From positions 248,001-312,000 of the forward strand of contig NZ_CP034998.1 of the NCBI RefSeq assembly GCF_002531755.2: a DNA stretch of 64,000 nt, given 5' to 3'. The position numbers and the translations under genes are program-made. Source of the stretch: Rhizobium acidisoli. Lineage in GTDB: Bacteria > Pseudomonadota > Alphaproteobacteria > Rhizobiales > Rhizobiaceae. Position 1 is the stretch's first letter. Each line of letters begins with the position of its first letter. Under the pieces are notes generated by a model. It saw only the letters and a program-made list of their open reading frames with translations. It had not been told where the DNA came from and made no database searches. Positions 24,787 to 33,417 of the stretch are shown here, piece by piece.

Positions 24787-25941
24787 ATGACGAAAATATT
24801 CCGCTTCGGCGTCATCGGCTGCGGTCTGATGGGGCGCGAATTCGCCAGCGCCGCAGCGCGCTGGCTGCATCTGGCCGATGTGAAGGCGCGGCCGGAAATC
24901 GTCGCCGTCTGCGATACCAATGCGACGCTGCTCGACTGGTTCAGGGATCATGTGCCGACGGTTCGCCAGTTCACCGCCGACTATAAGGAGCTTCTCGCCA
25001 ATCCCGACGTCGATGCGGTCTATTGCGCTGTGCCGCATGTGCTGCACCAGCAATTCTATATCGACGTGCTGAAGGCCGGAAAGCATCTTCTCGGCGAAAA
25101 GCCATTCGGTATGGACGCGGCCCAGAACCGGGCGATCATGGCCGTTCTCGCCGAGCACCCCAAACTCATGGTCCGCTGCTCGTCGGAAATGCCGTTCTTC
25201 CCCGGTGCCCAGAAGGTTATCGCGCTGGCAAAAAGCGGCGAAATGGGCGAGATCCTCGAAGTCGAGGCAGGCTTCCTGCACTCGTCGGATATCGACCGGC
25301 AAAAGCCGATCAACTGGAAGCGCATGGCCGAGATTAACGGCGACTACGGCTGCATGGGTGATCTCGGCATGCATGTGCTGCACGTGCCGCTGCGTCTCGG
25401 CTGGCGCCCGTCGACCCTGCATGCGCAATTGGTCAAAAAGGTCACCGAACGTCCTGACGGCAAGGGCGGCATGCTGCCCTGCACCACCTGGGACAATGCG
25501 ACGATCAGCAGCCGCGTGCGCACCGGGGATCAGGATTTCCCGATGATGCTGAAAACCTGGCGCATCGCGCCCGGCGAATCCAACACCTGGTACATCAGGG
25601 TCCTGGGCATGAAGAAAAGCGCATTCTTCAGCACGAAGTCGCCGCGTCAGTGGCAGTGGATGGATTATAATGGCGGCGCGCAGGCTTGGAGCACCGAGGA
25701 TCTCGGCTACACCTCGCTGTTTCCCGCCATCACCGGCAAGATCTTCGAATTCGGTTTTGCCGACGCCATCCAGCAGATGTGGGCGGCCTTCGTCGATGAG
25801 CTTGCCGGAGGCGATGCGAACGGGTTCGGCTGCGCGACGCCGGCGGAGGCAGAGGCGCATCATGCTGTGCTGACAGCGGCCCTGAAATCCGGTCGCGAGG
25901 ATGTCGTGGTCCCGGTCGACTATGACGGGGCGTCCGTCTGA
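24787..25941 (+). CDS. Gfo/Idh/MocA-family oxidoreductase
   Basis: A 384-residue NAD(P)-dependent dehydrogenase. The Rossmann motif is GVIGCGLMGREFA near the N-terminus, and the conserved EKPFG loop (LLGEKPFGMD) lies near residue 105. DLGMHVLHVPLRLG supplies the His region of the C-terminal domain. Substrates in the family are sugars and inositols; this one cannot be told. GGGAGGA precedes the ATG. Its TGA overlaps the ATG of a 26-codon frame (TGATG). Confidence 0.9.
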   Translation: MTKIFRFGVIGCGLMGREFASAAARWLHLADVKARPEIVAVCDTNATLLDWFRDHVPTVRQFTADYKELLANPDVDAVYCAVPHVLHQQFYIDVLKAGKHLLGEKPFGMDAAQNRAIMAVLAEHPKLMVRCSSEMPFFPGAQKVIALAKSGEMGEILEVEAGFLHSSDIDRQKPINWKRMAEINGDYGCMGDLGMHVLHVPLRLGWRPSTLHAQLVKKVTERPDGKGGMLPCTTWDNATISSRVRTGDQDFPMMLKTWRIAPGESNTWYIRVLGMKKSAFFSTKSPRQWQWMDYNGGAQAWSTEDLGYTSLFPAITGKIFEFGFADAIQQMWAAFVDELAGGDANGFGCATPAEAEAHHAVLTAALKSGREDVVVPVDYDGASV

Positions 25942-26021
25942 TGGAGCCGATCGGCCGCTTTGCCGCAATCAAGGAAGACGAGCCGCCGTTCCGGCCCTTG
26001 CGGAACGAAGGAGGCCGTTGA
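25941..26021 (+). CDS. Possible 26-codon coupled micro-ORF
   Basis: ATG at 25941 overlaps the stop of the Gfo/Idh gene (TGATG), and its own TGA (26019-26021) overlaps the ATG of the kinase gene, again as TGATG. The peptide would be MEPIGRFAAIKEDEPPFRPL followed by RNEGGR. The ribosome site for the kinase, GAAGGAGG, lies inside it. It may serve only to keep ribosomes moving from one gene to the next, or may make a peptide. No homologue is known to me. Confidence 0.35.
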   Translation: MEPIGRFAAIKEDEPPFRPLRNEGGR

Positions 26022-27073
26022 TGCGAACCGGGGAGGAGGCTCACCATCACGGCGCTCCGAAACAGGGCGGCATCGTTTGCGCCGGCAATTTCATTGTCGA
26101 TCGCGTCCACACCCTGTCCTATTGGCCCGAACAGGGCAATCTCGCCCATATCCTGCACCAGGATCTGGGCGTCGGGGGCGGAGCCGCCAATGTCGTCACG
26201 GATCTCGCCTCGCTCGGATTTCCCGGAAGGCTGGCGGCGGCGGGATGCATCGGCGCCGATCAGGACGGAGAGATCGTCAAGGCCCGGCTTGCGGCGGCGG
26301 GCGTCAATATCGGTGGTCTCACCGCGCTCGCCGACCGGATGACGGCGCACACGCATGTCATGAACGTGCCCGGCCAGAACCGCACCTTCTTCTACCATGG
26401 CGGCGCCAGCGATGCCGTCACGGACAAGCTCATCTCACCCGCGACCTTCGCCGAGGCCGGATATCGGCTGTTCTATCTCGGCTATCTCATGCTGTTGCCG
26501 GGCCTCGACCGAATAGGGGCCGACGGTTCGTCGGGAGCCTCGCGCCTGCTAGAAGCCGCGCGCCGCGCCGGGCTGACGACCTGCGTGGATTTCGTCTCCA
26601 GCGAAGACCCGGAATTTGCGGCCAAGGTCGGCGTCGCTCTGCCCTTCTGCGATTTCCTGATCATCAACGAGATGGAGGCGGGCCGGGCAACCGGCGTTGT
26701 CGTTCGCGATGCGAAGGGAGATCTGATCGAGGCGGAGCTTTTGAAGGCCGGCGAGCGGCTGCTGGCCGCAGGCGTCGCCAAGGGGGCGATCATCCACGCG
26801 CCGGAGATCTGCTTCTGGTTTGCATCAGGCGCAGCCCCGATCATGACGCGTTCGCGCCCCGTCGATCCCGATGACATCGTCAGCACTGTCGGCGCCGGCG
26901 ACGCCTTCTGTGCCGCCGTGCTCTACGGCCTGCATGAGAACTGGCCTGTCGAGCAGATCTGCACTGTGGCCCATGCCGCGGCTGCGTATTGCCTGACGGG
27001 CGCGACGGCTACCGACGGTATCCCCGACATGTCGATCCTCCTTCGGGAGGCGAAGGAGACGAACCCCGCCTAG
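26021..27073 (+). CDS. PfkB-family sugar kinase, second copy
   Basis: A 350-residue ribokinase-fold kinase, clearly different from the one at 19988. It shows GNFIVDRVHTLSYWPEQGN, GVGGGAANVVTDLASLGFP, the lid region AAAGCIGADQDGE and STVGAGDAFCAAVLYG with catalytic Asp. The start at 26021 follows GGAGG by 6 bp; the frame extends back to 25901 without a start that fits. It would phosphorylate a free ketose made by the dehydrogenases, feeding the aldolase. Confidence 0.88.
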   Translation: MRTGEEAHHHGAPKQGGIVCAGNFIVDRVHTLSYWPEQGNLAHILHQDLGVGGGAANVVTDLASLGFPGRLAAAGCIGADQDGEIVKARLAAAGVNIGGLTALADRMTAHTHVMNVPGQNRTFFYHGGASDAVTDKLISPATFAEAGYRLFYLGYLMLLPGLDRIGADGSSGASRLLEAARRAGLTTCVDFVSSEDPEFAAKVGVALPFCDFLIINEMEAGRATGVVVRDAKGDLIEAELLKAGERLLAAGVAKGAIIHAPEICFWFASGAAPIMTRSRPVDPDDIVSTVGAGDAFCAAVLYGLHENWPVEQICTVAHAAAAYCLTGATATDGIPDMSILLREAKETNPA

Positions 27074-27104
27074 CCGATGCCAGGCAGTCAATAGGGAGGA
27101 GCAC

Positions 27105-27146
27105 ATGAAGCTATTCACGATGGCAGCCGGGGAGGCAGCGCGATGA
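27105..27146 (+). CDS. Possible 13-codon micro-ORF before the sorbitol dehydrogenase
   Basis: ATG 27105 is preceded at ideal distance by GGGAGGA (27094-27100) and encodes MKLFTMAAGEAAR, ending in TGA that overlaps the next ATG (ATGA at 27143-27146). A second ribosome site, GGGGAGG, lies inside it for the dehydrogenase. The strong site suggests real initiation here. It may be a coupling leader or the leftover start of a lost gene. Confidence 0.35.
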   Translation: MKLFTMAAGEAAR

Positions 27147-27934
27147 CAGATACGGAAACGGGGCGGCGGCTCTCCGGCAAGGTGGCATTGGTCACGGGAG
27201 GAGCAAGCGGCATCGGCAAGGCGGTATGCCAACGCTTCGCCGCCGAAGGCGCCAAGGTTGTCGTCGCCGACCTCGACGCTGGCAAATGCGTGGCAGTGGC
27301 GGAAGCGATCGGCGCTGACGCCTGGGGTGTCGCGCTCGATGTGACCCGCCAGGACAGCATCGAAGAAGCCGTGCGCTTTTCCATCGCCGCCGCCGGCAAG
27401 ATCGACATTCTGGTCAACGCCGCCGGCATTTACGAGGTCGAGTCGATTCTGGAAATATCCGGGGAACGGACGGCGAAGGTGTTTCAGGTCAATATCGAAG
27501 GCCTGATCTTCATGACGCAGGCCGTTGCCCGGCACATGGTGGAGAGAGGGGCCGCTGGACGCATCATCAACTTCTCCTCCCAGGCCGGGCGCCGGGGCGA
27601 AGGACCGGCCGTGGCTTACTGCGCCTCCAAGGCGGCGGTCATCAGCATCACGCAAAGCTGCGCCCTCGAGCTGATCCGCTACGGGATCAACGTCAACGCC
27701 ATCGCTCCCGGCGTCGTCGATACGCCGATGTGGGATGTCGTCGATGCAAAACTCGGCAGCCGGGAAGGGTTGCAACCCGGCGAGGTGAAGGCGCGTGTGG
27801 CCGCCGCCGTCCCGGCCGGGCGATTCGGCGCCGCTGAGGAACAAGCCGCCATGGCGGCCTTCCTGGCCGGCCCCGATGCAGCATACATCGTGGCGCAGTG
27901 CTACAATGTCGATGGCGGCAATGTCATGAGCTGA
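27143..27934 (+). CDS. Sorbitol (L-iditol 2-) dehydrogenase, SmoS-like SDR
   Basis: A 263-residue SDR with TGGASGIGKA cofactor loop, VNAAGIYEVESI, INFSSQAGRRGE (catalytic Ser) and YCASKAAVISITQS. The run NVNAIAPGVVDTPMWD and the C-terminus YIVAQCYNVDGGNVMS match Rhodobacter SmoS, which oxidises sorbitol to fructose and galactitol to tagatose. It lies 69 bp after the kinase gene and is the fourth main gene of the second catabolic unit. Confidence 0.9.
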   Translation: MTDTETGRRLSGKVALVTGGASGIGKAVCQRFAAEGAKVVVADLDAGKCVAVAEAIGADAWGVALDVTRQDSIEEAVRFSIAAAGKIDILVNAAGIYEVESILEISGERTAKVFQVNIEGLIFMTQAVARHMVERGAAGRIINFSSQAGRRGEGPAVAYCASKAAVISITQSCALELIRYGINVNAIAPGVVDTPMWDVVDAKLGSREGLQPGEVKARVAAAVPAGRFGAAEEQAAMAAFLAGPDAAYIVAQCYNVDGGNVMS

Positions 27935-27990
27935 GCGCTTCGCTTCATCGGCAGGAATAGGCAATCGAGCTTGAGGTCTGGAGGAGTGGA

Positions 27991-29001
27991 ATGAGAGCTG
28001 TACGCTTGGAGTCGATCGGGTCTTTGACCATGCGCCGCGTTGGGAAACCGGTTGCAGGTCCTGGCGAGCTGCTTGTCCGGGTCGCCGCCGCCGGCATCTG
28101 CGGCTCCGATCGCCACATGTACAAGGGCGAATATCCGACGTCCATCCCCGTCACCATGGGCCACGAATTTTCCGGCATCGTCGAAGAGATCGGCGACGGT
28201 GTCGCCCGCTTTGCCGGCGGTGAGCTGGTGACGGTCGACCCGAATATCGCCTGCGGCACCTGTCCGGCTTGCACACGGGCGCGGCCGAATCTATGCGAGC
28301 GCCTGACCGCCATCGGCGTGACGCGCGACGGCGGCTTTGCCGAATATGTGGCGGTGCCGCAGGCGCAGGCATTCCTGCTGCCGGCCGGCCTCAATCCCGT
28401 TCACGGCGCCTTCTCCGAACCGCTGGCCTGCTGTATCCACGCCATCGACAAGGCAGGAATCCGTCCGGGCGACGGCGTCGCGATCCTCGGCGGCGGCGTG
28501 ATCGGCCTGCTGATGGTGCAGCTGGCCCGCCTGGCCGGGGCAGGCAAGGTCATCTTGATCACGCGCCAGCAATCGAGACGCCAAACCGCACTGCATCTGG
28601 GGGCCACGCACGCCTTCGACCCGACCTCGTCGGACACGGTCGCTTCGGTTCGGGAGGTTACCAAAGGCGGCGCCGACGTGGTCATCGAGTGCGCCGGCGT
28701 CAGCGAGACGCTTCAAAGCGGGTTGAGGATGGCGCGGCGCGGCGGCACCTTCGTGCTTTTCGGGGTCACGCCGGCGGGTGTCGAGGTCCCCGTTTTGCCC
28801 TTCGATCTGCTGGTCAACGAAGTCGACATCAGGCCGGCCTACCTCAACCCCTTCACCCATTCGCGCGCTGCGGCAATGGTCGCAAGCGGAGCATTGGAAC
28901 TGGACGCATTGGTCACCAGAACCATAGGTCTCGAAGAGGTCGCCGACGTGGTGGGCAACGCGCCATTGCCAGGCGAGATCAAGGTCATCGTCCGGCCTTA
29001 G
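27991..29001 (+). CDS. Zinc-dependent medium-chain alcohol/polyol dehydrogenase
   Basis: A 336-residue MDR-family (PF00107) enzyme. The catalytic zinc site is in CGSDRHMYKGEYP with MGHEFSG, and the structural zinc cluster is CGTCPACTRARPNLC with all four Cys. The NAD fold reads GDGVAILGGGVIGLLMVQLA. Such enzymes oxidise sorbitol, altritol, threonine or related substrates. Its TAG is the first base triplet of the RIME repeat that follows. AGGAG lies 6-8 bp before the ATG. Confidence 0.9.
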   Translation: MRAVRLESIGSLTMRRVGKPVAGPGELLVRVAAAGICGSDRHMYKGEYPTSIPVTMGHEFSGIVEEIGDGVARFAGGELVTVDPNIACGTCPACTRARPNLCERLTAIGVTRDGGFAEYVAVPQAQAFLLPAGLNPVHGAFSEPLACCIHAIDKAGIRPGDGVAILGGGVIGLLMVQLARLAGAGKVILITRQQSRRQTALHLGATHAFDPTSSDTVASVREVTKGGADVVIECAGVSETLQSGLRMARRGGTFVLFGVTPAGVEVPVLPFDLLVNEVDIRPAYLNPFTHSRAAAMVASGALELDALVTRTIGLEEVADVVGNAPLPGEIKVIVRP

Positions 29002-29113
29002 AGCATGATGCCGAAAAGTGTGAGCGGTTTTCTCAAGACATCATGCTCTAACTCTATAATTTAGAACAGGATGATTTTAGGCCAACCGGGCCTAAAATCA
29101 TCCTGTTCTAGAG
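29000..29113. repeat. RIME1-type repeat, copy 1
   Basis: Two palindromes in series. The first is AGAGCATGATG...CATCATGCTCT. The second is AGAACAGGATGATTTTAGG with its complement CCTAAAATCATCCTGTTCT. I recognise this as the Rhizobiaceae intergenic mosaic element RIME1. It lies between convergent genes; its left edge forms the dehydrogenase stop codon and its right edge the LacI stop codon. It may act as a two-way terminator. A near-identical copy lies at 39237-39351. Confidence 0.85.
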
Positions 29114-30136
29114 CATGGTGCTGCGGACGGGGCCGGTGGAATCGCGCGTAATCAGCGTGACCGGCACTTTGACGATCGCAGCCGCTCGAGATCCGTCTCC
29201 TGTTTGCTGGTCCTCGATCAGCGTTTCCAGCAGCCGCGCTGCCTGCTGCCCGACATTGCGGATCGGCTGTGCGACCGTTGTCAGTCGTGGGAAGACGTAG
29301 GCCGCCTCCGGCAGGTCGTCGAAGCCCACGACCGAATAATCGTTCGGAACCGAAAATCCGCGATCCTGGACGGCATGGATTGCCGCAATCGCCGAAACGT
29401 CGGTGGTGCCGATGATCGCGGTGATTTCAGGCCGAGACGCCAGCAATTCGCGCGCCAGCCGGTAGGTCTCGGCAAAGCTGTGCTCTTCCGCCATCGCCAC
29501 GACGGCAGGCGTGATGCCGTCTTTCGCCATTTCCGCCGTGATGCCCTGGAGCCGGAGCTGGATCGGCTGGCTGTGTGCCGGCGCCCCGACGATGGCGATC
29601 GCCCGGTGGCCGAGGCCGATCAGATGGCGCGCCATCAGCCGTCCGCCTTCTTCGTGATCGGCCATCACAGCGTCGTCGGCGATGCCGCTCAGCTCGCGGT
29701 CGATGGCGATGATCGGAATACCGGCATCCCGCAGCACCCCGAAATGCTCGATGCTGCCGAAGGCGCTTGCGACGATGACGCCGTCGACGCGCTGGGCAAG
29801 CAGCATGGAAATATAGCGCGCCTCGTGATCCATATTTTCCGCCGTGCTGCAGATCAGCGTCTGATAGCCGTGCTGAAACAGTTCCTGCTCGATGGCATGG
29901 GCAAGGATACCGAAGAACGGCACGTCAATCGACGGCAGCATCAGCCCGATCATCCGGCTTGGTGCACCGCGCAGCATACGGGCACCCTTGCTGGGTGTGT
30001 AGTTCAGTGTCCGGATCGCCGCCTCGACGCGGTGCCGGAGCTCAGGCGAGGCGTAGCCGCTGTTGTTGAGCACACGCGAGACCGAAGAGACCGACGTTCC
30101 TGCGAGCTTGGCGATATGTCTGATGCTGGTCGTCAC
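29108..30136 (-). CDS. LacI-family transcriptional regulator
   Basis: A 342-residue repressor-type protein. The N-terminal HTH is SIRHIAKLAGTSVSSVSRVLNNSGYASPELR with hinge helix YTPSKGARMLRG, followed by a periplasmic-binding-like sensor (RMIGLMLPSIDVPFFG, VVGFDDLPEAAYVFPRLTTV). GTG 30136 is taken as the start because it gives the standard V/M-TTSIRHIAKL N-terminus; the frame runs to ATG 30175. It is convergent with the polyol operon and likely binds the twin CG-centred operators at 23857 and 23911. Confidence 0.9.
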   Translation of the reverse strand: MTTSIRHIAKLAGTSVSSVSRVLNNSGYASPELRHRVEAAIRTLNYTPSKGARMLRGAPSRMIGLMLPSIDVPFFGILAHAIEQELFQHGYQTLICSTAENMDHEARYISMLLAQRVDGVIVASAFGSIEHFGVLRDAGIPIIAIDRELSGIADDAVMADHEEGGRLMARHLIGLGHRAIAIVGAPAHSQPIQLRLQGITAEMAKDGITPAVVAMAEEHSFAETYRLARELLASRPEITAIIGTTDVSAIAAIHAVQDRGFSVPNDYSVVGFDDLPEAAYVFPRLTTVAQPIRNVGQQAARLLETLIEDQQTGDGSRAAAIVKVPVTLITRDSTGPVRSTML

Positions 30137-30280
30137 AGGCCGGCATTTCTCTCTTTTGCAGCACCGAGCGTCCATGCATAAAGGACGCCACAGCAGTTTG
30201 AATGCTGCACAACTTATCCCTAAATCGATTCCGCTCTAAGCAATTCCTACGCCACAACCAAGCCATTTCATGGACACCTG

Positions 30281-30931
30281 ATGAGCGACACGGTCATCCT
30301 TTTTCACGGCATTGCCCGGACGAAGAAAAGCATGGGGAAGCTCGCGGCCTTCCTGTCCGGCAAGGGATATCGGGTTGTGAATGTCGGTTACCCCTCCACC
30401 AGGTTTTCGATCGGCGACCTCGTCGACATCGTTCGGCCGCAGATCGACGCGGCTGCGAAGGAGGCAGGCGACGGCCATGTGCATTTCATCGGTTATTCGA
30501 TGGGTGGGCTGCTTATCCGTGCTTTTCTCAGGAACCATCGCCCGTCGAATCTGGGAAGAGTGGTCATGGTCGGAACGCCGAACAATGGCAGTGAGATTGC
30601 CGATTTCCTCAAGACCTGGCCGCTCTACAGGAAATTCTATGGACCGGCAGGGCAGCAATTGATTACCGATCAAACCGCAATGACCAAGCTGTTCGGCACT
30701 GTCGATTACGAACTTGGCATCATCGCTGGGAACCGGACCATCGACCCGGTCTCTTCCCTGATCATCGGCCTCAGAATTCCGAATGATGGAAAGGTGTCGG
30801 TGGAGAGTACCCGTCTCGACGGCGCTGCGGCGCATATCGTCATTCCCGCCAACCACACTTTCTTGCCGGTCAACAAGACCATGTGGAGGCAAGCCCTGTC
30901 GTTTCTGCAGGATGGGCGGTTCGCAAGCTGA
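30281..30931 (+). CDS. Alpha/beta hydrolase, lipase-like
   Basis: A 216-residue hydrolase fold with the oxyanion segment LFHGIARTKKSMGKLA, the nucleophile elbow GYSMGG (Ser near residue 72) and a late His (PANHTFLPVNKTMW). It lacks an evident signal peptide, so it is probably cytoplasmic. Similar proteins in proteobacteria are annotated as PGAP1-like or lipase family. It stands alone, convergent with the acyltransferase gene across a strong hairpin. Confidence 0.82.
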   Translation: MSDTVILFHGIARTKKSMGKLAAFLSGKGYRVVNVGYPSTRFSIGDLVDIVRPQIDAAAKEAGDGHVHFIGYSMGGLLIRAFLRNHRPSNLGRVVMVGTPNNGSEIADFLKTWPLYRKFYGPAGQQLITDQTAMTKLFGTVDYELGIIAGNRTIDPVSSLIIGLRIPNDGKVSVESTRLDGAAAHIVIPANHTFLPVNKTMWRQALSFLQDGRFAS

Positions 30932-30977
30932 ACACTGACAGCTGCCTCATCGACAGTTTCAAAACGCGCAGCGTGGG

Positions 30978-31006
30978 AGGACCTCACCGTTGAACGGTGA
31001 GGTCCT
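30978..31006. terminator. Bidirectional stem-loop terminator
   Basis: AGGACCTCACCGTT and AACGGTGAGGTCCT are perfectly complementary over 14 bp with one central base, so at least 12 bp will pair around a small loop. TTTG follows on the plus strand. It separates the convergent hydrolase and acyltransferase genes, and the acyltransferase stop codon lies inside the left arm. Confidence 0.65.
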
Positions 31007-32828
31007 GTTTGACCTTTGAAATCAACAGGCGGGAGCCGTCAGCGGTGAAGTGCCCGTAGTCGAATTGCACCGGGTCCCCGCTTTTTGTCCACACGATACA
31101 GTCGGGGTTGCACATGGTCTTATAGGTGGAGATGTACATTGCTCCGCTTCCGGCCAATGCGTCGTGAATCTCCACACCGATGCGCTGCCGAGGCGCCAAA
31201 TGGTCGGCGGCATGAAATGGCTGCTTCTCATAGAGACTGTGAGCCAGCAGCCGCGGCAACGAAGATTTATATTCTGCCACTGGTCCGAAGACGACGATCT
31301 TTTTGGCAAAGGGGGACAGGTAGTCCACCGTCTTTCTGATGAGTTTGACGTCATCTTCCGTCCAGCGTCCGGCCAACACGAGAACATCGACCTTGTGGCT
31401 CGGCAAAAACTCTTTGAAGACGTAGTTCATGAGCTCCAGGCAGCGCTCTTCGCCTTCGGCTTCAAGAGTAGGGCGGCATCCTGATGCGTTGGCTTGAAGG
31501 ACGTTTGTCCCCGGCAGCGTCTTCAAGCCGGGATATAGGTGCGCAGCGTGACTATCACCGATGAGCGCTATGTTTTGCTGATTATTTGAGAGAACCAGGC
31601 AGGTGTCGCGATCGTATTTTTCGATGCCGTCGTTTGACGTGAGGAAGCATTTTCCACTGCGGAAGGCTTTCGAGGGGTCGTAATCGGCAAATTCCGCCAC
31701 CCGCTCAACGAGCTTGTTGTCGTCCTTCATTTGATCGGCGGCGAGCTGCCCGACGAATGCCAGCATTGCTACTGAGGCAATTGAGGCAGCCCCGGCGGCT
31801 ACGGACACCAGAGGCCGGTATCGCATCGTTCGGAAGGGCGTTTCGATAAATCGCCACGAGAAATATGCGACGACAAAACTCAAAGCGACGGGCACCAATT
31901 GCCAGCCATGCTCCCACGCCCCGTACTGGTTCGAAAACACCCAGATCGGCCAATGCCACAGATAAAGGGAATACGAGATCAAACCTATCGAGGTGGCGAC
32001 CCGCAATGATAGAAGCCTGCTGACCAGCGTGCCTGGACCCGCCCAGATGATCAGAGCCGTCCCTGCCGTCGCGGGCAAGGCCATCAACCCGGGAAACTCA
32101 GAGGTTTTCGACAATAGCAGTGCGCTGAAGCCGATCGCCAAGGCGCCGATTGCCGAAAGCGCATTGTTGATCCGCATATCGGCAAATTTCGTCAATGCCG
32201 GTGCTGCGATGAGGGAGCCTACCAGCAGCTCCCACGCGCGATATTGCACGAGATAGAAAGCTGCAGAGCGGTTGATTGGAACAGCGATAATGGAAGCAAT
32301 GATGCTGGCTGCGAAAAGTCCCGCTATGGCTATCCCGGTCGCCCTGCGCCCATACCGGCTCGCTGCCATGACGATCAGCGGAAAAATGACGTAGAACTGC
32401 TCTTCGACCGACAACGACCATGTGTGCAGGACCGGATTGAATTCCGCGGAATCATCGAAATATCCGGTCGTCAAATAGAAGTAGGCATTGGACGCAAAGA
32501 GCGCGGACGACGTCACAGACTTGAAGACCCTCAGGCTTTCGTCAGGCAGCATCGTAAAATACGAAACCGCCATCACGACAGCGTACATGGCTATGACTGC
32601 GGGAAGAATTCGTTTCGCTCGACGGCTATAGAAATTGCCGATCGAAAATCGGCCATCGCTCGCTTCGGCGAGGATTATTTTTGTAATCAGGAAGCCCGAT
32701 ATCACGAAAAAAATGTCCACCCCGATAAATCCGCCGGGGAGAATGCGATCAAATCCGCAGTGATAAAGAATCACAAAAATGACGGCTACGGCTCGCAGGC
32801 CGTCGATATCTTGACGATGCGTAATCAT
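30984..32828 (-). CDS. OafA/YrhL-type acyltransferase with SGNH domain
   Basis: A 614-residue membrane enzyme. The N-terminal acyltransferase-3 domain (about 1-350, ten or more helices) begins RQDIDGLRAVAVIFVILYHCG with the conserved R/H motif and contains HTWSLSVEEQFYVIFP. The C-terminal SGNH domain contains ALIGDSHAAHLYPGL and a late YGHFTADGS segment. Such proteins add acetyl groups to O-antigen or exopolysaccharide. It is close to the beta-helix and O-antigen-ligase-like genes, so a role in surface polysaccharide decoration is likely. Confidence 0.92.
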   Translation of the reverse strand: MITHRQDIDGLRAVAVIFVILYHCGFDRILPGGFIGVDIFFVISGFLITKIILAEASDGRFSIGNFYSRRAKRILPAVIAMYAVVMAVSYFTMLPDESLRVFKSVTSSALFASNAYFYLTTGYFDDSAEFNPVLHTWSLSVEEQFYVIFPLIVMAASRYGRRATGIAIAGLFAASIIASIIAVPINRSAAFYLVQYRAWELLVGSLIAAPALTKFADMRINNALSAIGALAIGFSALLLSKTSEFPGLMALPATAGTALIIWAGPGTLVSRLLSLRVATSIGLISYSLYLWHWPIWVFSNQYGAWEHGWQLVPVALSFVVAYFSWRFIETPFRTMRYRPLVSVAAGAASIASVAMLAFVGQLAADQMKDDNKLVERVAEFADYDPSKAFRSGKCFLTSNDGIEKYDRDTCLVLSNNQQNIALIGDSHAAHLYPGLKTLPGTNVLQANASGCRPTLEAEGEERCLELMNYVFKEFLPSHKVDVLVLAGRWTEDDVKLIRKTVDYLSPFAKKIVVFGPVAEYKSSLPRLLAHSLYEKQPFHAADHLAPRQRIGVEIHDALAGSGAMYISTYKTMCNPDCIVWTKSGDPVQFDYGHFTADGSRLLISKVKQDLTVQR

Positions 32829-33417
32829 TGTCGGCCTCGGTGTTTGGCCTCCCGGGATTTCGTAACGTGAGACCGTTCAATATGCAACCAGAGTCATGGT
32901 AAAATGAAACAACTCGCCCTATAGGCGCTTTCGGCTCAGAGATAGAGGCCCAGCGAGCGAGCGCAAGGTCATCTAGGTTTTCGAGATAGTTTTTATTTTA
33001 CCACTGGTCCGATGGCGCCGACGAGGAGAAGAGTGACGTCCATCAGCTCAACAGTGATTGACTAAACAGCTGCTTTTCAACGGTCCCCAACTCAGGCCAC
33101 AGAAGAAGACTGACGGGCGATTAAAATGGGCTGCTGAAACGCAGCGGCGGCGTTGCCAGAATGCCATGCAGGAAAAATCGGGCGAACATGTGACGAGCCC
33201 GGTGCCGACCGATCCTGGACCCGAGATGCGATGCGGCTTCAACGCACTGCAAGGGCATCGGTTGGTCGAAGGCGACAATCGGGGCGGACTGTCTCTATTG
33301 GGCTATTCGCATAGATTTATCAGCGGCCGTTCAGGTTAAGATAATTTTCAGATATTCAAACATCCGCCACACCGCCGCTCACTATTGAGAGCGACAACCG
33401 TATCGAAGGACGATCTG
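32829..33417. other. Intergenic region before the beta-helix gene
   Basis: About 590 bp between divergent genes. Frames of 93 and 76 codons overlap each other on opposite strands (33048-33339), but neither has a ribosome site or family likeness. The sequence is AT-richer around 32900-33000. No repeat, tRNA or clear operator was seen. Confidence 0.5.

Noticed and set aside
33048..33339. Overlapping 93- and 76-codon frames before the beta-helix gene
   Set aside because: They lie on opposite strands over the same bases with no ribosome site or homology clue, so neither can be supported.
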